This document shows positions 50,401-57,131 of a DNA stretch of 64,000 bases, piece by piece. Below the pieces are notes generated by a model, which was not told the DNA's origin, searched no databases, and saw only the letters and a program-made list of their open reading frames with translations. The first letter of the stretch is position 1. The number at the start of each line of letters is the position of its first letter. This stretch comes from Pirellulaceae bacterium (GTDB lineage Bacteria > Planctomycetota > Planctomycetia > Pirellulales > Pirellulaceae): contig JAQWSU010000032.1 in the NCBI GenBank assembly GCA_029243025.1, forward strand, positions 124,001-188,000, given 5' to 3'. The position numbers and the translations under genes were made by a program.

Positions 50401-53400
50401 GACCGCGCAAAAATCGATAAAGCAGCCACAATTTGGGCTGCCACCGACGAAGAAACGTGCGATTCGTCGTAGAGGAGCCGAATTTCGTTTCCACTTGGTG
50501 GCACCACGAAAGTAATTTGCTCCGTTTCCCATTCCGTAATTTTGTCGACCTGATCCCATACTACGCGGATCGGCAACCGATCTTCGACCGGCGTTCCCAT
50601 CAAGTTAACCAGTTCAGGAAATCGGGAGAGGATATCGCGAGCAAAAGTACAATTGCGATCGAGCAGCCGCAATTCTTTCTTGATCCGAGTGACAAATTCA
50701 CCGAATGAATGCTCACCCCGCGCCTCAACTCTGAACGGCACGGTGGTAGAAAACAAACCTTCCACTCCGTTCAACTGATCGTTCAACTCAGAACGGACAA
50801 AGCCCAGGTCAAAGCATTCATCTTGAGAAAATCTCGCGAGATAAGCTGCCACTACGGCGGTCCAAACTGCGGCCGTCGAACAACCCGTCTCTCGGCGGAA
50901 CCCTTCGAGATCTGATCCGCAATTAACCAACAAACACTTCACGGCTGGCTTGTCCGGACGAACCCTGGGAACCTCATTGATGAGTTCCAGAGCAAATGGA
51001 TTGAGCGTGCTTAAACGAGCACCCCAAAAAGCTTCGCGATGAGCACACTGTTTCTCAACAGCTCGTATTTGATCGCAGCTCACGAAATCCTGCTGAATCG
51101 GTGTCGCCCCGTGTTTCCGTTCAACTTCGTCGAACCAGGATTCGATTTCCAGAGACTGCCCATCAATCGTACCTATCTTGCGAAAGCCAACATCATTGGT
51201 CGCCGTTGAGACGACAATACAAGCCTCCGAACAATCGACAATCGTCCCCGGCGGATGAATTGATTTTGCCGGCAGCTTTTCCACATTTTCGATCAGGTAC
51301 CAATGGCCATTGACAGCAATCTTGGGCTTACCGATAGGATTTTCCACATGCCCAAAATCCAGTGCTCGAACAAATCGGCAAACCTCATCGGCAGTATGAT
51401 GCCAAGGTATCAGGCACCCCGGCTGCATTTTATCTGTTGCCCGGTAATAAGTTCGCTTATCAAATTCTTGTGGTTGGGGATGAACATCACCTTTGGTTAG
51501 TCCCTCCACCAATCGGGGAAAGCTTTGCAGGGTTGCCTCGAAACACTTCGCATTGATCGTCAAGGCCGTTTCCAGATCGTCGATAGCAAAGGATTCTTGC
51601 AGCAGTGTATCGCCGCCATCAATTTCCTCTGTCATCAGATGCCACGTGATCCCATGCTTCGCTTCACCATGGCAAATAGCCCAACTTGGCGCATAGAGCC
51701 CTGCATACTTGGGCAAAATTGCATCATGCAAATTAACTGCACCGAGGCGAGGCTGCCGCAGAACGTCCGGCGGTATAATCTGTGTGTTGTACAAACTGAA
51801 AAGGTAATCGAAGGATTTATTCGACAACACGGTCGCCCAGTCCGAATCATCGGGAATGAACTCCAATTGATGAGCGTTAGCCCAGGCCTCACACGCGGCT
51901 CCAGAGGAGACAATCCCATCGATCCGGTGCCCCTGTTTCAAGAGATAATCGGCACAGGGCTGGACAAAAGAATCTCTGCCAATCAAGACGCAATTGATGG
52001 CATCCGTCGACAGAGCAATTTCACCAACAGGTTGTTCCGGATCAGTCGCGACGCTTTCCAAGATCGTTACGAACTGCTCACTAATCCGATCGATAGTCGC
52101 AACTTCAAATAGATCCGTGCTGTAGGCAAGAGTTCCATGAATCCCATCTGACCGGGACGTTAAACTCATCGTCAAATCGAATTGAACCATTTGTCTGGGG
52201 AAATGCATCAGCTGGGATTCCAGCCCAGCTAACATCAACCCTTGATCGCCAAATTCCGTGAACTGAAACATCACTTGAAACAACGGATTTCGATCAAGCT
52301 GTCGTTCTGGCGCAAGCTTCTCAACAAGCCGCTCGAAAGCTAAATCCTGATGATCATAAGCGTCTAAAGATGTTTCCCGTACACGGTCCAACACTTGTCG
52401 AAAAGAGAGCTCCCTGGACAACATTGTCCGTAGCACAATTGTGTTGACGAATAATCCGATCAGGTTTTCCGTTTCAAGCGCATGACGTCCGGCAATCGGC
52501 GTCCCTACTGTAATGTCCTGCTGTCCACTTAAACGCGAAAGCAATGTCTGAAAGGCGCCGAGCAGTGTCATCTGCATTGTCACACTCTCCCTGCGCGAAA
52601 GCAGCATCAGTCGTTCAACAAGCTCGTCTCCCAACACAAATTCTCGCCGATTGCCACGATAACTGAAACGTGCAGGTCGTGGATGATCCGTAGGGAGTTC
52701 CAACTCAGAAAGTCCATCCAGCTTTTGCCGCCAGTAGGCAATCAGTTCTTCGTTGAAACTCTGTTCATTGAGTTCATCAAGTTCATCGAGTTCATCGAGT
52801 CGGCGTTTGGTATATGCCGCATACTGCACGGGCAGTTCTGCCAACGGTGAATCTTGCCCTCGCAAAAAAACGGCATACAGTTGCGACAACTCTTTCGTCA
52901 AAACCTTCATCGACCAACCATCGCTGGCAATGTGATGGATCGACAACAACAAGATGTGCTCCTCTTCATCCAAACGAAGCAGCGACGCTCGTAACATTAA
53001 GTCACGTTTTAGATCGAATGGAAGATTCGATTGGTCCTTCATCTGTTCGCTGATACTGATGATCTGTTCTTCCGTTGTCAGGTCACTTAGATCGACAACA
53101 GATAAATCAAAAGGAACATGAGAGTTGACCATCTGAACGACATCGCCATTCTGCTTGGAAAAAGTCGTGCGAATTGCTTCATGCCGGCGCACAATTTCAT
53201 CGAATGCTTCACACAAAGCAGGAGTATCCAACCGACCCAACAACCGCCATGCTTGGACCATGTTGTAGGCAAATCCCGCGCCCATTTGGTCAAGAAACCA
53301 CATTCTTCTCTGCGCGAACGACAAAGGGACTTGATCAGCGTCCGAAGTTCGCAGAATCCCATCGGATTCATCAGAACGACTTTCATCCACCGTTTTGGAA

Positions 53401-55286
53401 ACTAGCTTCATATTGCCCGAGAAAAGCAAGCTGGTAATCTGGCGTCCTACAGCCTCCGAAAATCCCCCTAGGGTCGGCGCGTCAAACAAAAGATTACTTG
53501 GCAGGGTAATGCCAAGTTGATCGTTAAGACGATTGATGACCTCCGTCGCGACAAGCGAATGCCCTCCCAGCTGAAAAAAGTTGTCGTGAGAATTCACCGG
53601 CCGCTCACTGATCACATCCGCCCAGACGTTTGAAATTAACGACCGCAGTTCACCATCGATTGTTTCACTGGCTTGCGGTTGCAGCGAACTCCCTTCTAAA
53701 TCTTCCGCCAACAAGTCCGCCAATCCAGATCGCTTTACTTTTCCGGTGCTCCCGACAGGAATTTCATTAACAAATACAATTTGTTGCGGAACCTTAAATT
53801 GAGCGATCCGAGCATTTGCAAACTCGCGAACATCGCTCACCATGGCCACATTTCTCGAATTCTGATCGGGCCGAGAATCAGAGTCAGCCTCCGTGTTCAA
53901 CACGATCACAGCAGCAATGTCTTCCCCCAACACACGATGATTAATCGGAAAACAAATGGCTTGATCGACGTAACGATGCGAAGTCAACACACTCTCTACC
54001 TCGCGGGGCGAAATTTTTTCACCTCCACGATTAATGATTTCCTTTTTCCGCCCAGCAACAAAGAGATAGCCTTCATCATCAAAATACCCGATGTCGCCAG
54101 TTCGAAGCCAACTGTTTTCGGACACCGATTCTGCTGCACGATTTTGGCCAACATATCCAGGCGTTACATTCGCACCTCGGATCGCGATTTCTCCCACATT
54201 TTCTCTAGCGAGAATTCCACCGACATCGTCGAAGATGACAACCTCGGGTCCAGCAGGAAACCCGACCGACCCCAGCTTACGCTTTCCGGACGTCAACGGA
54301 TTACTTGAGATCTGCGGACCCGCCTCGGTCATCCCATACGCCTCAATGAAGGGAACGCCAAAAATATCGGTCATTTCCTCAATTAAGTCGTTTGTCATTG
54401 GCGCTGACGCCGAACGAATAAATCGGAGTGACGACCCCCTGATTGTGTGTTCCTTTTTACGAGCCTCATCTCGAATCAGTCGGTGAATTGTCGGCGACGC
54501 GGTGTACCACGTTGGCTTGACTTGCTCCAACATCCTAAAAAAGTTTGCAGCTGAGAATTCTTTTTCACAGACAACGCTACCGCCAGAGGCCAATGACGCG
54601 AAGACGGTACTGAGGCCATGTATATGAAAGAGTGGCATGACGTTCAAACATCGATCATCAGGCCCCAACTCAAGAACTTTTCCAATGTCTTGCGCACTCG
54701 CAAAAAGATTGGCGTAAGTCAGATTCACTAGCTTCGGCGTCGCTGACGTCCCTGAGGTGTGCAACAGCAACGCCGTATCACCGGGTTCACGGGGTGCAAG
54801 CTCGCTCGGGCCAGATCTACTCTCCGTTCGCAAACTGAACTTTCCGCCCGTCGTATCATCCGGACTCAGTTCGACGATCCGCAAACCCAAATTCTTAGCA
54901 GCATCTCGAGCCGGCGTTTCATGCCCCTCGCACACAATCAAAACGGTGGCCTGTAAGTCGGACAAATAAAAATCAAACTCGGGCCGACGACAGCTCGGAT
55001 TGAGCGGCGCACACGCCGCGACGCTTGAAAAACAAATTGTGGCAACGGCTAACTCAGGACCGTCGGGTATGGCAAATGCGATTCGATCGCGACCGTCAAT
55101 TCCGCATCGCGCACACCAGTCTTGAGCCGCAGACAATTGCAGATTCAAATCATCCCACGTCAAAGCTGCCCGGTCGCTAGTGAGAATAACCGGGCGATCC
55201 ACATCGCCTCGAATATTCCGGTCAAACATTTTATACCAATCAGTGATCACGTCGCACCCAAACCGCCTCAAAGGGTTAAAAAACAA
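44424..55286 (-). CDS. Nonribosomal peptide synthetase with internal formyltransferase domain
   Basis: This 3,620-residue synthetase reads, in order: a ligase-type A1 (about 20-525) resembling acyl- or oxalyl-CoA ligases; T1 with Ser577 in LGGHSL; C1 (653-1090) with HHIASDG at 784-790; a formyltransferase (1098-1372) with Asn1185, His1187 and Asp1223; a C-terminal half of a condensation domain (1395-1650) without HHxxxDG; A2 (1668-2165); T2 with Ser2231; C2 (2287-2725) with HHVASDG at 2422-2428; A3 (2745-3240); T3 with LGGHSL near 3289-3294; and a thioesterase with Ser3421, Asp3448 and His3587. It should link a carboxylic acid starter and two amino acids and release the product. A3 pocket residues resemble valine-type codes; A2 residues are acidic. 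The open frame starts at a TTG; the ATG at 55229 is a good alternative. Confidence 0.95.
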   Translation of the reverse strand: MFFNPLRRFGCDVITDWYKMFDRNIRGDVDRPVILTSDRAALTWDDLNLQLSAAQDWCARCGIDGRDRIAFAIPDGPELAVATICFSSVAACAPLNPSCRRPEFDFYLSDLQATVLIVCEGHETPARDAAKNLGLRIVELSPDDTTGGKFSLRTESRSGPSELAPREPGDTALLLHTSGTSATPKLVNLTYANLFASAQDIGKVLELGPDDRCLNVMPLFHIHGLSTVFASLASGGSVVCEKEFSAANFFRMLEQVKPTWYTASPTIHRLIRDEARKKEHTIRGSSLRFIRSASAPMTNDLIEEMTDIFGVPFIEAYGMTEAGPQISSNPLTSGKRKLGSVGFPAGPEVVIFDDVGGILARENVGEIAIRGANVTPGYVGQNRAAESVSENSWLRTGDIGYFDDEGYLFVAGRKKEIINRGGEKISPREVESVLTSHRYVDQAICFPINHRVLGEDIAAVIVLNTEADSDSRPDQNSRNVAMVSDVREFANARIAQFKVPQQIVFVNEIPVGSTGKVKRSGLADLLAEDLEGSSLQPQASETIDGELRSLISNVWADVISERPVNSHDNFFQLGGHSLVATEVINRLNDQLGITLPSNLLFDAPTLGGFSEAVGRQITSLLFSGNMKLVSKTVDESRSDESDGILRTSDADQVPLSFAQRRMWFLDQMGAGFAYNMVQAWRLLGRLDTPALCEAFDEIVRRHEAIRTTFSKQNGDVVQMVNSHVPFDLSVVDLSDLTTEEQIISISEQMKDQSNLPFDLKRDLMLRASLLRLDEEEHILLLSIHHIASDGWSMKVLTKELSQLYAVFLRGQDSPLAELPVQYAAYTKRRLDELDELDELNEQSFNEELIAYWRQKLDGLSELELPTDHPRPARFSYRGNRREFVLGDELVERLMLLSRRESVTMQMTLLGAFQTLLSRLSGQQDITVGTPIAGRHALETENLIGLFVNTIVLRTMLSRELSFRQVLDRVRETSLDAYDHQDLAFERLVEKLAPERQLDRNPLFQVMFQFTEFGDQGLMLAGLESQLMHFPRQMVQFDLTMSLTSRSDGIHGTLAYSTDLFEVATIDRISEQFVTILESVATDPEQPVGEIALSTDAINCVLIGRDSFVQPCADYLLKQGHRIDGIVSSGAACEAWANAHQLEFIPDDSDWATVLSNKSFDYLFSLYNTQIIPPDVLRQPRLGAVNLHDAILPKYAGLYAPSWAICHGEAKHGITWHLMTEEIDGGDTLLQESFAIDDLETALTINAKCFEATLQSFPRLVEGLTKGDVHPQPQEFDKRTYYRATDKMQPGCLIPWHHTADEVCRFVRALDFGHVENPIGKPKIAVNGHWYLIENVEKLPAKSIHPPGTIVDCSEACIVVSTATNDVGFRKIGTIDGQSLEIESWFDEVERKHGATPIQQDFVSCDQIRAVEKQCAHREAFWGARLSTLNPFALELINEVPRVRPDKPAVKCLLVNCGSDLEGFRRETGCSTAAVWTAVVAAYLARFSQDECFDLGFVRSELNDQLNGVEGLFSTTVPFRVEARGEHSFGEFVTRIKKELRLLDRNCTFARDILSRFPELVNLMGTPVEDRLPIRVVWDQVDKITEWETEQITFVVPPSGNEIRLLYDESHVSSSVAAQIVAALSIFARSALGEPERRLRDIPVTSGSLVAPIPPDSARAVGQRSNLLLHQLFEGQVRRSPESVALEYDGEKLSYAELNGRANQLARFLQLHGVGTESLVGIFLHRGFDQIVSILAVLKVGAAYVPLDPHYPDSYLEQIIQKADLQAVIQRGHDKDVGNVASANRICLDLQGDLIRFESRLDLEDVASADRLAYVIHTSGTSGVPNGVMIEHHSIVQFTLAAIGCYGFGPADRVLQFASICFDASLEEIFPCLCSGGTLVMRNDLMLASAEKFIDTIAEQAISVLDLPTSYWYGVITEMNSLKLPLPNCLRLVVIGGEQAPGDSGKHWKHLLSYRQSSCQLPTLINSYGPTETTVVATVFELGPLDEVSDSLGIPIGLPLGDAMAVIVDVWQQPVPRGVAGELLIGGAGLARGYLHDLELTRQRFIDPNDALDLLLESKPLNERRFYTTGDLVAERSDGVMLFMRRIDAEIKVRGYRIAPRQIETALNEHADILQSTVLLCGDGEQRLVAYYVASGQGPLDSNVLVEHLGMRLPEYMLPGAYVRVDAIPLTGSGKVDAGKLPLPADVNSSLKDILDPPTTPTEKQLAAIWCEVLGVEEVGIHDNFFSLGGHSLLAIRLNARMMATYEREFRLSEVFDHPTIAQLASQVDSIPAQAASRIQPIDRSELARIPLSFGQQRLWFLMQMEEELTAYNMALAYRMRGKLNLKALRRSLEEIVRRHEPLRTTFEVIEGAPVQVVGDLDDRLQFNIEDLRSIDPAEQEREVTRRRLAEADKPFNLTRDLMIRLVVLRTTDDEQVLLITLHHVASDGWSIGILHQELQLLYDAYCQGIDPQLSNFAVGYVDYAVWQRQMLSDQGSESLVSYWRDQLQNLSCLELPTDRPRPQVLTYEGATVEFDLAAGLVDRLTSLNQQTRLTMQMTLLAAFQILLARYSGQQDIAVGTTVLGRNLNEWQNQIGFFVNTLVLRTNLSGNPTFREVIEQVRQTSLDAYEHQDLPFERLVEELMPERYRDRSPLFQVLFQLIELNVQPLSLYEMTVHKLPSQNRSVRFDLEMQLCRDDHDIRGAIVYRTDLFERTTIQRMIRHFTVLLENIVSDPDQPIDQLSLLDDSERKQVLRDWNDTTVEYPDDKCVHEIFEQQVDRTPNAIAVEFEDQQLTYRELNERSNQLAHHLRSLGVAGETVVGLCLERSPELVIGILAILKAGSSYLPFDVDLPTQRREFMFDDGGVKFLVTQQTLVSSLPVEGCQVVCVDRDDRLIRGQSRMNLALRVDADQLAYVMYTSGSTGVPKGVAIQHASIARLVFGNTYIRFASDRVFLQLASTSFDASTFEVWGALLHGAKLVIAPTDLPSFSELEALLKKKAVTTLWLTASHLNQIVDYRPEILSSVDEVLSGGEPLSVPHIRKAQLALGDGVQFVNGYGPTECTTFSTCYRIPADLDSELLSIPIGRPIANTEVYVLDGRLEPVPIGLPGELYIGGAGLARGYCNRAELTDEKFVPNPFDDESGSRLYRTGDRCRWLADGNLEFLGRMDNQVKLRGFRIELGEIEVRLLEHPSIVQAVVMCREDRPGDKRLVAYYVAEGQGEPSNADLVRHIQEKLPQYMVPTNWLVMDELPLTLNGKIDRRSLPVPEGFRPDLDVGYVAPRSPVEQQLASLWCDVLDIEEVGIDDNFFELGGHSLMAVRLFALIEQSFGRMLPLASVFQSSTISQLASLLDEKDPTHQLASVVPIRLDRSGRPLFVLPTITGETVISTALLSALEIPVFGIQPSLEPENREHFRGFRQTAQCLVAALRAHQPSGPYSLIGFSYGGMMAFEVACILREVGEEVDLLAVIDTGPRRRRGSQSFQDRCLRMGRVIRNLPLWIREEFCRFEFGRGMERFTRFVSFYRRRLFSRGRSVAEFSDIWDESPFSERQREVLRIAYQAVSKYQPGYFAGELNLLRAKTQPLLRGAAFDYGWSSFTRRLNVHLFNGDHESILETPNVQELARKLNDLLEARKDCRVSTRRE
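52763..52798. repeat. 9-bp tandem repeat, 4 copies, in the NRPS gene
   Basis: The unit is gttcatcga with small variants. It encodes D-E-L repeats in C1, next to a stretch of acidic residues near residues 831-842 of the synthetase. Confidence 0.9.
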
Positions 55287-55691
55287 CTCAAGTTACACCA
55301 TTAACAAAACTTATTTCATCCAGTACACCTTCCTACTTCCACAGATCCACAATTTCGAAAACAGGGCGACAGGCTCGCGTCACGAGAGTCACGAGAGTCA
55401 CAAACCACAAAAAAGCTATTTCCAGGTCGCAAAACCGATCCTGCTTCGTCCTTAGAACAGGTTAATACAGGCAGGTAATATTGTCGAAGAAAGCGTTCAA
55501 ATCGGCCTTCGCCCCGCTGGTTATCCGGCTCGAACCATGAACGGGGGGGGGAGGAGGAGGGGGGGGGCACTCAACGGATATAATGCGGCGGCTCCACCGA
55601 GCTTTTCCTGGAGACGATACAGCATCCGCGCACTGCCTCACCAGGAAGCAGCATTTCACATGGGACTCACTTTCACAGGCAACCAAAATCA
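55287..55691. other. Divergent intergenic region, 405 bp, NRPS and sulfatase
   Basis: This holds the presumed promoters of the NRPS and sulfatase genes and the G-rich tract at 55543-55567. A small repeat, cacgagagt twice, lies at about 55380-55399. No gene is supported. Confidence 0.55.
55543..55567 (+). other. G-run tract able to form a G-quadruplex
   Basis: The tract is nine G, then A-GG-A-GG-A, then nine G. It lies 257 bases upstream of the NRPS start and 125 before the sulfatase start. Confidence 0.85.
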
Positions 55692-57131
55692 TTGAAGACA
55701 AAACACCCTACCCATTTTGTTTTCCGCTACCGAATCGGGATCCGATCATGTTTCGCTCCGATCGTTATCCTGGCCTTGCTCGCATCGGAAGTGACTTCAA
55801 ACGAGCATCCTCAGCCCAATGTGATCATATTCTTCACAGATGATCATGGATCGCTTGACGCCAACTGCTACGGTGCGAGTGACCTGCTAACACCAAATAT
55901 CGATCGGCTAGCGGAAACAGGGATTCGCTTCACTCAGGCATATTCGCATACAGTCTGTTGCCCAGCCCGTGCAATGCTATTGACTGGCCGGTATCCGCAA
56001 CGCAGCGGTATCACAACTTGGACCCAAGGTGACATGAACGGCGCAGCTGGTCGGAACATGCCACTTGATGAATACACACTTGCCGAGGCATTGCAGGACT
56101 CAGGCTACACCACAGGTCTATTTGGCAAATGGCATCTGGGAGCCCACAAGGACTACGGACCGAAGAAACAGGGATTCGACCATTTTTTTGGACTGCGGGG
56201 TGGCTTCATTGACAACTACAACCACCATTTCCTACACGGGAACGGTTTTCCAGATCTCTATGACGGCACAACTCGGGTTAACGCAAAGGGAGACTATTTT
56301 CCGGAGTTGATGACCGAGCGATCCTTGAAGTTCATCGATCACAACAAGCATCGTCCATTCTTCCTCTACGCTGCTTTTAACATCCCCCATTACCCGGAAC
56401 AATCGCTGACTCGATTCCGAGAACCTTACAAAGATCTAACGGACCCAGCCCGACGTTCCTATAACGCGGTGCTGACGACCACGGATCACTACATCGGGAA
56501 GATCATCCAAAAGATTGAAGAACATGGACTCCGAGAGTCAACGATCATGATCCTGATGGGTGATAATGGCCACTCGGAGGAAACCACGAACCGAATACGC
56601 ACCAACAACCACACTAGCGGATTAGCGAAAGAATATTTCTATGGAGCAAGCGGAGGCGGTTACACGGGAAAATGGCGTGGCTGCAAAGGTACATTTCTGG
56701 AAGGCGGCATTCGAGTGCCCGCCATTATCAGCTACCCCGCAGGTCTACCGCAGCACGAAACACGTGACCAGATCATCACCGCAATGGACTGGTATCCCAC
56801 AATCCTGGACTTGTGCAACATTACTCGCAAACCCAACGCACCGATCGTCGATGGGCACAGCGTGCTACCTTTTGTGCGATCGGCTTCTCTGCCATCGGCC
56901 TACCGCGGCGTGCTCCACTTCGGCTGGGCCAATCAATGGGCAATTCGCGACGGAGATTGGAAACTAATCGGAAAAACAAAATCAGCGAAAGATGAAGCTC
57001 AAGCTCTCTTCAATTTGGCTGACGTTGAACCAGAAGCCACGAACCATCTGCAACACCAGCCTCGGATCGTAAAACGCTTGCTTAGCCTACATCAACAATG
57101 GGCCAGGAACGTCAAGCGACAATCGCTTTAA
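55692..57131 (+). CDS. Secreted arylsulfatase-family enzyme
   Basis: This 479-residue protein is a type I sulfatase, which hydrolyses sulfate esters after conversion of an active-site cysteine to formylglycine. The signature CxPxR is CCPAR at 89-93, with Cys89 as the modified residue, followed by LLTGRYPQRSG. The start of the fold is NVIIFFTDDHGSLDANCYG, with metal-binding Asp residues, and MGDNGHSEE later gives more metal ligands. A signal segment (FAPIVILALLASEV) implies export. The start is a TTG with no good ribosome binding site; no in-frame ATG lies nearby. Its last 45 bases overlap the convergent DMFase-like gene. Sulfated polysaccharide use is typical of marine planctomycetes. Confidence 0.9.
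   Translation: MKTKHPTHFVFRYRIGIRSCFAPIVILALLASEVTSNEHPQPNVIIFFTDDHGSLDANCYGASDLLTPNIDRLAETGIRFTQAYSHTVCCPARAMLLTGRYPQRSGITTWTQGDMNGAAGRNMPLDEYTLAEALQDSGYTTGLFGKWHLGAHKDYGPKKQGFDHFFGLRGGFIDNYNHHFLHGNGFPDLYDGTTRVNAKGDYFPELMTERSLKFIDHNKHRPFFLYAAFNIPHYPEQSLTRFREPYKDLTDPARRSYNAVLTTTDHYIGKIIQKIEEHGLRESTIMILMGDNGHSEETTNRIRTNNHTSGLAKEYFYGASGGGYTGKWRGCKGTFLEGGIRVPAIISYPAGLPQHETRDQIITAMDWYPTILDLCNITRKPNAPIVDGHSVLPFVRSASLPSAYRGVLHFGWANQWAIRDGDWKLIGKTKSAKDEAQALFNLADVEPEATNHLQHQPRIVKRLLSLHQQWARNVKRQSL

Noticed and set aside
45660-54969. Many plus-strand frames over the NRPS gene
   Set aside because: They are shadows of a single long, family-supported minus-strand frame.
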